A stretch of 64,000 bases of DNA from Nepenthes gracilis (GCA_033239525.1 BSYO01000010.1:14476042-14540041); one strand, 5' to 3'. Counted from the stretch's first letter, positions 13,422-26,400 are shown. A program made the numbers and translations. Notes: generated from the letters alone by a model not told the origin.

Positions 13422-13607
13422 CTGGATAAGCTGTTGAACTGTCTGAACCTCATATGAGGTGCCCTTGATTTCTACAGTGATCTCATCAGGATGTCCATCA
13501 CTCTCTTGGACAGACAGGAATGCTCCACCAGTACGATGGATAAATGCAATATTCGCGCCACCAATTTCAATGATATATGAAAGAAGTACTTGCATTGTTT
13601 GTGTGAC
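13422..13607 (-). CDS. KH gene exon: KH3 domain
   Basis: 62 codons from VTQTMQV to QQLIQ, phase 0 at both ends. The acceptor is TTAGTCAG before GTCACAC and the donor is ATCCAG followed by GTTGGT. It matches the last KH domain of FLK/PEPPER proteins (GGANIAFIHRTGGAFLSVQE, then DEITVEIKGTSYEVQT). Compared with the family's LSYA-x-DIIGxGG core, three residues are missing after LSY and the first Gly of the GxxG loop is Glu, which should impair nucleic-acid binding. The donor implies at least one more exon downstream; none was recognised. Confidence 0.85.
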
Positions 13608-14030
13608 CTGACTAACCAATTACAAGAACATTAGACGGCATCCAAGCAGTTTGAAAAATATCAACAATATCAGCTTGCTATCCACTTGAGGGGCCATCAT
13701 CCTTCCCATGATGTAAAGATGGATTCAAGTCACAAGGCTCTATCAATTGTTGGCTCTAGGAGGGTCACATCTATAAACCCTTACCCAATATTGGGGAGGT
13801 TGTTTCACCAGTCAAACCAATGCCACTAATTTTTAGTAAATAAATTAGATTTAAAACCTAAGCCAAAAACCATCAAAGTCAGTAGAACTGCACAATCCTT
13901 CACAATTTAGTGACAATTTTGACAATAAGGATGGCATGTTAGTTTTTTGGAAATTGAAATGTTTGAAAATAAAAAATTAAAGCCCACCCATGAAACCACT
14001 TACACTAAAAACTTGCAGTTGATCATATTG

Positions 14031-15100
14031 TGAAATGGACTAAGAAGTCCCAAATCACAACTTGTTTCAACCCCTTTTTCAATTCGCAGAATAAATATAA
14101 ACACAAATATATAATATACGTAAAATATATTCAGCTCTAGATGTAAACAGTAAACAACAATATCAATAATAACAAAGAAAAGGTTTTCGTGACGAAAAGA
14201 AACCTCGATAACAATGATTATCGAATAAAACCTTCCAAGTTTCAACGGTTAGGAAAAAATGCACTAAGAAAGTCAACTTACTAACCGGATAGTACAAATA
14301 TTTTAAATTAGTTGACTTACTCCGATCAAATGACCCCTACCAAGTAACTCCTTGGATTTGCCCGTAGCAACAAAATCAGACACCTTCTGATCTTCATTGT
14401 CAATCTTCCTTCACGAGCCATCAAATCTCCGCACACCACTGAATCCCAATTTTCACGCTACCCACGTCTCTTACGAAGGTTAACAGGCAGGAAAAAAGTA
14501 TGTAGGATAAAGTAAATGAAATGACAAAACTCCATAATTGAAACACAATAATCGAGTGTGAGTTTTCTCAAATGGGAGCACTTTACAAGCTTAAAACCGA
14601 AAGCTTTTTCGCTAAGCAGCCATCAGAATATTTTTTCAAAAGTTCTCCCACAAAGAGAAGAAGGTAGCTATATATAAAAGGGCTTAAAAATTAGGTTAAA
14701 AAATGCAGCCATCTAGAAATGCACGCCCAGGCGCTCGAGCACCATTCGGGCGCACGTCAAGCGAGCTAGCACTAGGTCCGCACCTTTGCACTCAAGTGTG
14801 GCTCAGGCGTGCTTCTAGCCTAGCACTCGGCGAATGGCACCTCGAGCATGCCTAGGGCGTGCCTTGAGCATTGACTTTAGGTAAATGGTACCTCAGCTTG
14901 GATCGGGCACACCTCGAGCGTGGATATACGAGAAATGGCACTCAAACGCAGGTCAGGTGCTAGGCAGATGTGGATACTAAGAGTTGCCCATCGGCGAATA
15001 TCAAGTATGAATCTGATGTAAATCTTCACGACAATGAAAAAGCCACCAACGAACGACCAGACACGATCACGGAATATGCCAACACATAATATGCCTAACA
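14031..15100 (-). mobile_element. Solo LTR, 1.07 kb, in a KH gene intron
   Basis: Bounded by TG...CA ends (TGAAATGGAC at left, GCCTAACA at right) and by exact 5-bp repeats TATTG at 14026-14030 and 15101-15105. On the minus strand it begins TGTTAGGCATATTATG, a typical LTR start. The GC-rich, CGAG/GGCG-motif-laden part (14710-14990) would be U3 and the TATA-like run at about 14670-14685 the core promoter. No internal element sequence adjoins. It lies between the KH3 exon and the linker exon. Confidence 0.65.
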
Positions 15101-15955
15101 TATTGTATATGCAGTTCTCAAAGTACCATTTTCCAGTAGAAAATTAGAACCTTTTTACATGTTGATTCCTCTGTTTTCCCCTTTTCTGCTAAGAGAATCA
15201 GTGGCATTAAATGCAATTCAAGATGGAACCTGCGTAGTGCACTCTAATGGAAACAAACGCCCAAGGTGCTAAAGAGAATGAAATTCCAAATTCTCACTAA
15301 TCCAATCAACAGAATCAAAGAAATTACAACTGAAGGTGCCTGTATTAATGTTCCAACAACTGGTATCGGATCTCCCAATACTGATATTTTTCGATACAAC
15401 AATAAAATTTCAATACATCACCATATTAATCAATATTTTTCAAACAAGTTTCGATTTGGCAAAAAAATTACACTTATTATGTCTGATGTTGATACGTATC
15501 ATCCGATCCGGCAAAAATTAATACAACCGTAATTAATATCAATATCAATATTTTCATCCATATAATAGTAATAACATGATTTCACAGCCCTTCAACTTTG
15601 AAGAATATTTTGTTGAATGGAGCAGAATAGTTGAAGGGGACTAATATGGTCAACCCACATAGCAAGCTTATTGTTGATCTCCACACATTACGCACACTTT
15701 TATCAGTCATAATAATCATATAACCAAAGAATTTGCCCATCAAAAACTGGACACTATTTTTCTGTATCTCTACCCTCATCCTCGTGAAAACATAATCCAG
15801 TTCTAAACACAAATAAGCCCTCTCCTGGGGACAAGCACCCCAAGCAGTAGATATAGACAACAATAAAGTAAACTAGAACAATGAAAATCTGTGTCAATCA
15901 GCAGTCAATTTTACCAGCATTAACAGATAGTAGACAAATGCAAAAGCACAAAAAC

Positions 15956-16203
15956 CTGGATGAATATGGGAGCAGCAGCCCGAGCATGCCCCACAGAACA
16001 ATATCCACCAAGTCCTGGCTCCTGAGCATAGAGTGACAATCCGGAATGAGAGATTTTTGAGTCTAGCCGAATTTCTTGATCAAAATAATGATCAGGCTTC
16101 AATGAAAGTGAGTGATCAGGACCAGTCGATGTTTTAGGAGGAGCATGTAGAGCCAAGAACTGGTTTCTATCAGCCCAAGCATCAAGTGCACGATCCTGTG
16201 AGA
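15956..16203 (-). CDS. KH gene exon: linker between KH2 and KH3
   Basis: Encodes SQDRALDAWADRNQF, a spacer with SLSLKPDHYFDQE, then SHSGLSLYAQEPGLGG and RAAAPIFIQ, which matches the family linker. The acceptor is CAATGCAACAG with two bases completing a codon from the previous exon, giving KNLISQDR across the junction; the donor is CATCCAG followed by GTTTTT. An alternative acceptor 8 bp further in (exon start 16195) would use phase 0. The reading frame is intact. Confidence 0.85.
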
Positions 16204-16282
16204 CTGTTGCATTGTACAGTCATGAAACTGCTAGCCAATAAAAAGCATAAATATAACACCCAAACATGCAATCTATTGAAAC

Positions 16283-16435
16283 TTAGATTTTTCTCATACA
16301 TAGCAACAACACTATGATCAACCAACAACTTCCTCAGGTGCCCCAGTACTTCTTCCGTTGCTTTGAGAACCTTAGCAGCCTCACCATGTAACTCAACAAT
16401 TCGTTCATCCAAAGATGCATATGAGGGCAATTCAT
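16283..16435 (-). CDS. KH gene exon: C-terminal half of KH2
   Basis: 153 bases encoding DELPSYASLDERIVELHGEA, then AAKVLKATEEVLGHLRKLLV and DHSVVAMYEKNL, the last strand and helix of KH2 in FLK/PEPPER proteins. The acceptor is ATTCTCTAG before ATGAATTG, and the donor is AATCTAA followed by GTTTCA. The frame is open and joins in phase to the next exon. The preceding exon, which should carry the KH2 IGKQG loop, was not found to the right. Confidence 0.85.
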
Positions 16436-17850
16436 CTAGAGAATATATTTCAGCATCAGAAGTTGATTTTAAATAGAAATTCAAGAGAAAGATGGTCTGA
16501 AACAAAGTAATGCTGAAAATCCACAACCCCATATGAAGTGCAGATCCATTAAAGAATCTTGGAATTCCACTTTCAGATAACTAATTATACCAAGAATTCA
16601 ATCCTGTCTGGCCTATGTCACAGTACGTAGAGAGGTTCATTGTGTAAAAACTCTGAAGATTCACAAATGGAGTTCTCTGGTTTTCATGCTCAATTCTTTG
16701 TAATTAACTGAAAATTCAAAAGTAAAAGCTAATTTCACCATTTCAAATGAGATTTAGTAACCAAACTATAATTTGAATACAACAAACAAACTTGCTTCTT
16801 CTAAAAAGCATAGCCAGTTGCTTTAAAAACAAAAGGAGGTATCCAATAAGAATTGTCCATAGCATAAACCAACATATTTCTCTTGCAACCTTTTTCTCAA
16901 TGGCAACCCACCTTACTCCAAACTGAAATCTCTGTCCAATCGGCAGCAAAAGTTGAGTCATTTTCATATCATTGTTTTTTTGTAGTTTGAAGAGAATAAT
17001 ACAAATCTATGCCCTCAATGGTATCAAATTAAATCCTAAGTTGGGAATCCAATTAACAAAAGCACAAGCATAAATCAATATTCAAATTCATGAAATAAAA
17101 TGAGCCTTGGATATGATGTTAACTCAAAATCTTAAAACAGAGACTGCTGTTAAAAAGAAACTAAAAAAATGGTTCAACAAGGACAAGAAATCACATCGGC
17201 ATTATTGACTACAACACCTTGCACAACTGCAAGACGTGACATTAGTGTTCGTGTGTGCGATTGCACAAGTGTCTGCACACAAGTGTCTGTGCATACTCTT
17301 CTCCACCAATCCCTTCTCCCTGGGGCAATTGTAATCAATAACTCAACCTTATAGTTAGAGCCCAGTTCAGCCACCTTCACCTTCCAAAGCCAAGAAAAAA
17401 TTATCCTACAATTTTAACTTCCACAAACTCATTTGAATCTGTATAGGAGAGTCAAGAGGCAATGAGAAAGGTGTAAAGATATCATGCTAGATATTTTCAG
17501 AATCAGGTACCTAAAAGACCAATAAAGATGTAGCACAATAATAAAGACTGGTTGCCCCCATTGGAACTAGTTTAAAAAAAGCTATGGAATATAAACCCCC
17601 AGACAAAAGTTTGGAGATATTTTCCATGACCTAAAAAGATTTCTATCAAGCTTCAATCATATAGGTGAACTAAAGATGGACAAATTTCAACATGTAACTT
17701 ACTTTTTTGTGTTCATGAGAAAAAAATTGTACTCCCAACATCCATAAATAGTTGCACATTGCCTAATGTGGCTAATATTAATACAACTACGACCAATAAT
17801 GGTATTTCAATCCCTGAATACAGCATGTGTTTAAAATAGTTTAATACAAA
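16436..17850. other. Intron sequence, KH gene
   Basis: AT-rich host intron between the KH2 exon and the left edge of the copia element. Short open frames (16743-16967 minus, 17169-17380 both strands) show no domain. I searched it by eye for the missing KH2 head and did not see it. Confidence 0.5.
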
Positions 17851-19560
17851 TGTAAAGTGAAAAAAAAAAATATTCTGAACTTTCGATCAGTAACACACTA
17901 AAAATTTCTCAAACAAGATAAGCAAATAGTCACACTCGCACATACAAAATCAAAGAGAAATAAAGAAGCAAAAATAAAATCAACACCAGTATTGATGATG
18001 GAGATAAACTAAAACGATAAAAACCTCTGAACTTTTGCAATCATGCTAAATGGGAAATTCACAATGAAATGTTCAACTAAAAGATCAATAGTTTAGACGT
18101 AAGGCACATGCCAACTAACCCCAAGACTTGTGACTACTTTAAAGCAACTATTTAGATCTACTCTCCAGCTATGGATCCAAGACACTCGGATATCTTCTCC
18201 ACGTGGATCTTCCTCTTCCAGCTCTTCAACAACAGCAACGGTGAATAATTACCAAATTATCCAACTTAAAGGATGTAGGACCTACACTTGATTTGAATTC
18301 CTAGTTTTCTCAAGAAAGCAAGCCTCCAGTACAAAGATCAAAACACTTAACATTTGAGAAATGCTTTCTTGAGAAAACTTTAATATATATATATATATAT
18401 ATATAATTAGAAATAGGTTTAAAAAATACGTCAAAAAATCTATCCAAAAAGACTAGCTCACAAGCACTAGTTCAAATGCTCCATAGGTGCTGTCTCCTTA
18501 ACTATCAAGCGAGTGGGTATACTAGTTCAAATGCTCCATAGGTGCTGTCTCCTTAACTAACAAGCGAGTGGGTATACTACTAATCACGCATGAATATGCC
18601 TTAGGTGCACATCGGACTTGTTGCTAGCTACATACGAGCATGCAACGGATGAACCTTGGGTAGGGTATTTGAGCCTAAGTTGAGAAATGGTGACACTAAA
18701 CAAGAGTTGAACCAAAAATGGAACCCTTGTCGCCTAGAATGTGAATCCATCAAAAAGAGAGAATGATTAAGGAGTAATTACCTTGATTCTACACAATAAA
18801 TGAGGAAAGAATAGGAAACTGCGAGGAGTCACGCAAGAGGGGATGGCACGAATTAAGGGTTTTGAGTGAGATGAATGAGAGGCATGCACGATAGGAAGAG
18901 AAATAAAAGGGCCTTGGGTACCCAATGCATGTGCACAACCCAGGAGCACATCAGGCGCTGGGTTATTAAGAAAATGGGCACATGAGCATCCATTGCGCAC
19001 ACCATCGGCGTGCTAGTTATGTTATAGGCACTTGTGCGTGATGTCGTGCACATGTCAAGCATGATCATTTCTATTGAGTGCACTCGAGCAATAAATCATG
19101 CAAGGTTCATACAAGAGATACACTAGAGATCAAACATGAGCAATTGTCATGCATGTGTCAAGTTTGGGAGTGAAAAGGAGAGCATAGATGTGCAAAAGGA
19201 CACTATGCAAATAAAAATGTATGTAGATGCATTTATAAGCAGACTTTTTTTATTTTGTTTAAAAGAAACGAGGAATTTAAGATGATCCAAAAAATTTTCA
19301 AGTAAAGACTTTGGATGGCACTAATCATGTCAAATATAATATATGAATAAAAAAAACCAACAAATTTTATATCCAAAAGAGAATGACATAAATGCGGTTG
19401 TATATAAAGTACAATACCATACCAAGTCAAGAGGGTGTAAGGCTAAGATTGTGACAGAAGTCTAGCTAGGAATGAAAATCCATAAAATCTCAAGAGTGGT
19501 CAAAGAATCCATTGGAAAGGAAGTCAAACATGACACTAATAGGACATTCAGCTCCTCACA
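17851..19560 (-). repeat. Left (3') LTR of copia E, 1.71 kb
   Basis: Starts TGTAAAGTG and ends CTCCTCACA immediately before the polypurine tract. Its first 390 bp align with 44922-45361 (shared GCAAATAGTCAC, GAAATAAAGAAGCA, AACCCCAAGACT). Positions 18270-18660 align with 46950-47420 (shared ACTTGATTTGAATTCCTAGT, GGTGCACATC). GC-richer U3-like sequence lies at 18850-19080 and a TA microsatellite at 18383-18412. The 5 bp preceding it are ACAAA; the partner duplication at the right end was not found. Confidence 0.8.
18466..18575. repeat. 55-bp tandem duplication inside the left copia LTR
   Basis: Two adjacent copies starting ACTAGTTCAAATGCTCC at 18466 and 18521, nearly identical (one difference seen, CTATC against CTAAC). 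It is absent from the right LTR, so it arose after insertion and is young compared with the rest of the element. Confidence 0.9.
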
Positions 19561-19577
19561 TTTTTTTTCTCCCCTTA
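19561..19577 (-). other. Polypurine tract of copia E
   Basis: On the minus strand TAAGGGGAGAAAAAAAA directly abuts the LTR start TGTGAGGAGC, the normal plus-strand priming site of an LTR retrotransposon. Confidence 0.8.
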
Positions 19578-20159
19578 ATTTGAGCCTGAACATCAAAGTG
19601 CTCAATTTTCTTTTCATATTTTTATTGACAATCTCATTGTGAGCTTACAATATGAAATGTAGACAATTTTTTGAGTCCAAAAAGGCACGCTCAATATAAC
19701 ATTATTTTTGTATGGGGTTTCCAGTTAAGGTACAACTAGTTTTGACTCAATCCATAATCCAAAATCAATCTAACACACTTAGGATTGCCAGTCTATATAG
19801 ACCCACATATGCGGCCAAGCCCTCAATCAACATAGTCATGAGACGGCACAACAAGGAAACAACACAAGTGCATGAGTAACCTCTTTCATGTAGATCAAAG
19901 TGAATACAAAACAAGAATTATATAATATTTGACACACTCAATGCCTGACTGAGTCATTCTAAACCTAAAATTTTTTAATTTCATAAAATGAGTTTTTTTT
20001 TTTTTATTTTTTGTAATATAACAAACAAAAAATAAATATGAAAATGCAAACAAGAGAAATCTACACAATGATAGGAGAGAGCATAAATCTTAAGGACAAG
20101 TGCGGATATCTATGACCTTTCTCAGACTTTCAAATTTGAACCCATATAATGGTTTGATA

Positions 20160-23100
20160 ACTAGATCTACCCGTTGTTTTCAGTAGAGAGATATTCCAAT
20201 ACAATAACTCGAGGCACAACTAAATCACGTATGAAATGATGCCAGATATCTTTAAGTTTGGTGCGTGACTGTTGGACAATATTTTTAGAATTATTAATAG
20301 CGTTCATATTGTCATAGTAGATAACTATAGTATCTTGCTCAACCCCATAGTCTAGAAGTGTTTGTTTCATCCAATGCAATTGAGCACAGCAATTGTAGTA
20401 GACATTGAAAAACTACTTTGTTTCTTACTAATTCACGAGACAAGATTTGTACCCATATAGAAGCATCTCTAGAGTACTTTTCCAGTCATGAGCATTTTCG
20501 GCTCAATCAGTATCAGAATAGCCTATGAGTTCAAGTTAGACACTCTAGTGTACCAAATGTCATCCTCTGCGGTACGATTTACATATCTTACAATGCTCTT
20601 TGTGGCACTGATGTGAGATTCTTTGAGGTCGGCTTGAAATCTAGTATAATCACCCACACTAAACAAAATATCAAGTTTACTCACAATCAAGTACAGTAGA
20701 CTATCTATCATTACTTCTATATAGTATTTGATCAACACTTTTCCAAAGTGGGTTTTGTCCTAGCTTGACAGTATGCTCATTAATGTTCTATTGTGCTTTT
20801 TGTTATTAAGGTCAAATTTCTTGACAAGATCTTTCGTATTTTTGTGCAAAAAGAAAAAAAAAAATCCATCATCAAATTGTTTTACATGCATCCTAAAAAG
20901 AAACCTAATTCACCAATCATGCTCATTTCAAATTCAATTTTCATATAGTTAGCAAACTCATGAACAAGGGATTCAATAAAGGAACCAAAGACAATATCAT
21001 CAACATACACTTGAGGAACTACCAAGAATCCATTACGGGTTTTTACAAATAGAGTTTTATCCATAATCCCATGAGTGAAACCATGCTAAATAAGATAAGT
21101 TGTTAGCCTATCATATCAAGCTCTGAGACATAGTATCAATCTGTACAAAGCCTTTTTTAACTTTAAAATATGGATATTTAAGATCAATAAATCCCTTAGG
21201 TCGTTTAACAAAAGCTTCTTCTTGAAAGATGCCAATTAAGAAAGCACTTCTAATATCCATTTGGTATAACTTAAACCTAAGTGAGCAAGATAGAAAAGAA
21301 GAATATGAATGGACTCTACGCAAGCAACCGGAGCAAAAGTTTCTTCAAAATCAATACCCTCATCTTGTTTTCATTATTTAGCAATTAAACGAGCTTTGTT
21401 CATGTTTATGGCTCTAGTTTCATCAATTTCATTTTTGAAAATCCATTTGGCCCAAATAATATTTGCTCCAGGTCTAAGACACCAAAACGTCATTTTTAAT
21501 AAATTTGTTTAACTCTACATGCAAGGCATTCACCCACACTCATCAAGGAAGGCTTCCATAACCTTTTCGGTTCTATTTGAGAAACGTAGCTAGTGAATGC
21601 AATTTGGTTCAAAACTCTACTTTGCAATCTCATTCCTTCATCAAGATCACCAATAATAAAATCTTTTGGGTGATTTAGTTTTATGGCTCCTTTTCTTCCA
21701 AAACCCCATTTTCATTCAAAACTAATGTTTTGAGATTTGATTCAAATGTCCTCATTAGTCTTAGAACCCTCATTGCCACACTCCCCTTGAATTTGATCAT
21801 CTCTATTTTAGTATTCCACAACTACATTGATGGATTCCACAACAGTTTGAGCTTAGAGATTATAAACTCTAAATGTCCGGCTAGTTTGAGAGTATCCTAA
21901 AAATACATTCCTCACTCTTAGCATCAAAATTTTCTAGATTCTTCCTCTCTCTCAAAATGTAGAATGTGCTTCCAAAGAGATGGAAATACTAAACAGTTGG
22001 CTTCTTTCCTTTCCACAGTTCATTGGGAGTCTTATCAACAAGAGGACTAAGATAGACCTAATTGATGATGTTGTAGCTATGTTTATAGTCTCACCCCATA
22101 AAATCCATGGGAATATTCTTGCTTAGCACATCGCTCTAGCCATTTCCTAAAAACATAGTTCTTTCTTTCAATAATCCCATTTTATTGTAGAGTAATGGGT
22201 GCTGAGAATTCTTGCTTGATTCCTTCATTGTTACAAAAACTTTCAAAACTAAACTTTTCAAACTCTTTTCTATAATCACTCCTAATTCTTCCTATGTTGC
22301 ATTCCTTTTCATTTTGAAGTTTTCAAAAAATCCATTTAGTAATTTCAATTGTATCAATTTCTTCAGTAACAATACTATTAAAGAAAAGCGAGTAAAGTCA
22401 TCAATAATAATTAAAATATAGTATTTGCCTCCAAGACTTTCGGTTTTAGATGGCCCCATTAGATCCATTTGTAAGAGTTCAAGGGCCTACTAATAAACAA
22501 TGTTTGTGACCTTTTTGTGAGTTGTCTTAATTTGCTTTCCTAGTTGGCATGGGCCACACACAATTTTCTCTACACTTTTAATTTTTGGATAGTCTTTAAC
22601 AATCTCTCTTTAGGAGAATATAGAAAAGTTTTTATAATTCACGTAACATACCCACCTATACCAATGTTCATCTTCATTTAACTTTACATTTGACATTCTA
22701 AATTAGATCTAGAAGTGACACCATAGCACTTATTAATGGTTCTCAGACCCTCCAAGACTTTACCTTCCTTAGCACCCAAGATAGTAGATTTGTTAGCCAT
22801 AAATCTAACTTAAAATTTCTCATCACATAATTGGCTTATGCTCAAGAGATTGGATTTAAAGCCTTCAACATAAAGAACATAGTAGAAGACTAAGAGACCA
22901 ATAATTTTCCTAGTTCCCTTTCCCAAGATTAGTGTTGTGGCACCACCACCAAACGTAATCATGCCCAAATTTTATTTGTCATAAGAAGAGAAAAGAGATT
23001 TGACACCACACATATGATGAGAATAGCCACAATCAAGATACCACAAACCGAATTTTTGGCTTTCAAGGCAATTTGAGCAGCATCACAAGTTAATACACGT

Positions 23101-24068
23101 TTTTCAACAAAGTCACTTTTCTTGGCCTATATTTGTTTGCATGAATTGAACTTCAAATTAGTCAATTTAACACTCAACTGCTTGACATGATTTACAAGAC
23201 TTCGAACATGGTGGTTGTTCACATGAGTTCTTCCAGTTCGGATTTGGTAGCTATCTTGGCAAATGTGTCTCTTTTTGCCACACACATGACATGTTAGGAC
23301 AAATCTATGAGATGGATTTGACACCAAACATGTTTTGTTTGACGTTTGCTCAAAGATAGACTTGGCAGATGCAATCGTCATCTTATTCTCATATCTTCTT
23401 GGGTATGAGACACGAGTTGCTATGCTCCTTTTATTGTGGATTTTGTGGGAACAAAAATGGAATTTGATCTTTTCTTTAAGTCTTTTTCATGGCCATCAAA
23501 CACTAAACCCTTTCTATTTCTTGTAGCTTTACTTAACCCTAGAATGTGGTCCACTTTCTAGGTGATACTCATGAAGGTTACAAGTTCCGCACGAGAGTTT
23601 TCAAGATTATGCTCAAGGGTTTTGATCTTTTCATTTCACTATTGCTCAATCTCCTTAGACTCTTCCCAAGTTTCTCAATGATTCCTCAAGTTTATTTGTG
23701 ATTTGGTCTTTCTCATTCTCCATTTCACTAAAAATCTTGTTAATGACTGTATTTAACTTCTTTAATTACAAACTTTCCTTAAAAAGATTGCCATAAGCCT
23801 CCTACAAGCCACAATCATCATCATCATCCGTGTCAATTTCAAGATCATTGCTCTAATGAAAGTCATTCATTTTTTTCCGTGAGAGTTGATTGTTATGAAA
23901 GAAAAAAAGCCATGTAGTCAACAAGATCATCTGAAGAATTTTCATCACTCTCACTTTTGTCGTTCTCATCATCAAAATGGAAAGTATTCATTGTCTTACC
24001 CTTATTTTCAAAAACATTTGGACACTCACCTCTAATGTGTCCATATCCAGGACATTCATGAAACCAAA
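20160..24068 (-). pseudogene. copia E pol: zinc knuckle, protease, integrase, RT, RNase H
   Basis: Read right to left: CCHC knuckle HECPGYGHIRGECP (about 24010-24060, first Cys lost) with an acidic D/E/S tail; a second knuckle-like CHVCGKKRHIC (about 23265-23300); protease with WYLDCGYSHHM (about 23030, Asp kept, DSG changed to DCG); integrase zinc region ending CVAHAN (about 22540-22570), core WGHLKPK with later NGIIERKN (about 22170); RT with YQMDIRSAFLIG and YVDDIVFGS (YVDD at 20996-21007, both Asp kept); RNase H with VIYYDNMNAINNSKN and HHFIRDLV to 20167. Numerous stops and frameshifts break it into pieces of at most 84 codons. Confidence 0.9.
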
Positions 24069-24357
24069 CTATAATACTTTGGTATTTTGACTCAAATTTA
24101 TTGGATTTTTGACCCGACAATATTAATGATAAGAAATATCAAGGTTTTTTTTTTTTTTTGTTTATTTTTGGACATTTTATCAAGATTATGTTACTAGAAA
24201 TTTTGTTGTTATGAATAATTAATCTTATTTCACATTTCGATATGTTTATTCTTTACTATGGATATTGCATTTAAAGATGTATTTTGAAAGGATTATTTAT
24301 GGATTGAGCTTTCCATGCAATCAGTTAGGGCCCGGTTAAGTGATTCGGGTCATCACA
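24069..24357 (+). repeat. 5' LTR of gypsy A
   Basis: 289 bp, aligned base for base with 43720-44011: both share the TATAATAC start, TTTTTGGACATTTTAT and a CA end. The primer-binding-like ATGGTATCAAA follows at 24361. Confidence 0.88.
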
Positions 24358-24499
24358 TTTATGGTATCAAATAAATAAGGTTCTTGGTGAATCCTTGAGG
24401 GCTTAGGAATCAAAAATATTCAAGAATATTAAGATCCATTAAATAATTTGTGGACTCAAGATATTTTTGAGTCCGTGAAAGACTTAAAGTAAGCCAGCT

Positions 24500-26390
24500 T
24501 CTAAACTCTTATTTTTATTGTGAATATCAAAACAACAACGTGCTAATGCCAAAGGATCTATCGATACTCCTCCTAGCAATAACATTGAGGAGATGACCGA
24601 GGCACGCCGAAGTACACCGCATGATGGCACTCTTGGTGAACTAAGCCATCAGTACCCAACTTATGAGACCAAGAGTGGTAACAACACCTACTAGATCAAA
24701 GAGTTCATGGACCCAATTTGTAAGGATTCACGGGCTTGGGGTAATGAACATCAGCTAATGCAAGATTTTATGGACCAAAAGTTCTAGAGTTCGCTAGATC
24801 ACTGGATCTCATGCTTGTTGAGGCATGGATGGCTCGACTAAAGAAAGCTTTCAATGTGATTCGGCAAAGCGGACAAGGTTTGCCAAGCTATTCAGCACTT
24901 TATGGGAGAAGAAAATCAGTAGTGGAAGATGCTTGAATAGGAGCTTGGCACTATAACAAAGGACATCACTTAGGAGGATTTCTTATAGCACTTCTTCGAA
25001 AATACTTTCATTCTTGCATGTATGTGCGACTAAAGAGGCAGAATGTTTGACACTGGTACAAGAAGAGATATTTGTAGCACAGTATAAGGCACGGTTCACG
25101 ATTCTTTCATGTTTCGCTCCTTATCTCATATTCAATGAGGAGCGAAAGGCAAGACGATGCTGCCGTGATTCAGATCAACTGATTGTTGGAAAATCCGCCG
25201 ACGGCTTGGATGAATCGAGATGAAAGAATAAACAACGATAACAACAATACAAACAATAATCATAAAATTAAAAGAGATAAAATATAAGCAATTCTATATA
25301 GAAACAATCTTTAAAATAAGAGGAAAAACCACGGGACGATTCGTCCGTAAATCTCTACTATATAAAATCGGTTACACAATCCCCCAAAATAGAGTATAAG
25401 AGCTCGTTCCTTTGTATCAGATAAACCCAGTAGCGGAGAGAGCAAGAAAAATCTCCTCCTCTCTTTTCTTCACTTTCTCTCGCTAGTAGCGCTCATTGGT
25501 CTCTATCTTTCAAGTGATGACTCTCACCCTTTTCTCTCAATCGTACTCCCTTTTATAAACCCTCAAGAAAATTTTGCGCGGATTTTCATTGTGGGCCACT
25601 AGGGACTGGCATCCGGTCATTCCTTTGCATAAGAAGTCCGGTCGCCCTTCGATCTCGAGAGTCCAATCCACACTTTACATCTGCAGTCCGGCCTCCCTTT
25701 GGGCTCAACAGTCCGGTCGCCTCTCGGACTAAGCAGTTCAATCACCCTTCGACGTCGGCATTTGACCATCGACCACGGCACCTAGTCACCCCTCGGCCTC
25801 GGAAGCTTGCCACGCGCACTTCACTGCAATCTTCCGTTTTAGTATAAACCCCATGTGTCCTCATCAAATTCTCCGGATGGCCTATCAGCCGGGTATAGGC
25901 CCACACCGGAGTAACCTGTTCTCCAAGATTGATTCCCTTTGATTTTGTTAAATATGGTGCAATGCTCAAGCGTGCTATAATAATCGAGCAAGCAATGATC
26001 AAACTGGGACAAATTTAGTAGACTCCTCGGGTCTAGTTTGGAGGCAATGCGAAATATGGCAGGCACTAAAGCAAATCTCAGTGGGATGGTTCCATCATTA
26101 GAAGATGGGTGGATCTAGAGAGAAGCACCAATGTTTTATATGCAAGAAGTTTAACCACATTGCAAATGACTGTAGGTCAGTGATGCATACTCCAATTACC
26201 TCTACAATTCTCACTCCTGCGTATCACTAGTAAGACAACGAGAGCCACTTTTATTCTATAATTGCGGGAAGCTTGGCCATTTTGCTAGAGATTATTGAGC
26301 TCCAAAGCACTGGTCCGTAAGACAAACAAGTCAACAGAAGTCCACAAGTTTTAGGTCAAGTATATGCTGTGACTGAGTGGGGGCTTAAGA
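24500..26390 (+). pseudogene. gypsy A gag, interrupted by a solo LTR
   Basis: Decayed retrotransposon gag. Around 24830-24990 frames give WLD/ARLKKAF and later EDFL-HFFE, the gag core. 25014-25183 encodes VAQYKARFTILSCFAPYL and NEERKARR, the conserved gag end. The frame breaks at the solo LTR (25184-25994) and resumes with SSLEAMRNMAGTKANLSGM (about 26030-26085). A zinc knuckle relic FYNCGKLGHFARDY (about 26257-26298) has lost its first and last Cys. Stops occur throughout. Confidence 0.75.
25184..25994 (-). mobile_element. Solo LTR, 811 bp, inside gypsy A gag
   Basis: Ends are TGTTGGAAAATC and GAGCAAGCA, flanked by CTGAT (25179-25183) and ATGAT (25995-25999), a 5-bp duplication with one change. 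It is GC-rich compared with its surroundings. On the minus strand a TATA box TTTATAAAAGGG lies at about 25545-25557, with a region of repeated GTCCGG(T/C)CG motifs (25610-25770) upstream as U3. It interrupts the gag frame of gypsy A. An alternative boundary using AACTG repeats 3-5 bp away cannot be excluded. Confidence 0.7.
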
Positions 26391-26400
26391 CTCCCCTAAT

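Noticed and set aside
16743..16967. Minus frame considered as the missing KH2 head exon
   Set aside because: No IGxxG loop and no similarity to KH domains; it is intron sequence.
17169..17380. Complementary open frames on both strands in the KH intron
   Set aside because: No domain in either and no splice context; both-strand openness suggests chance.
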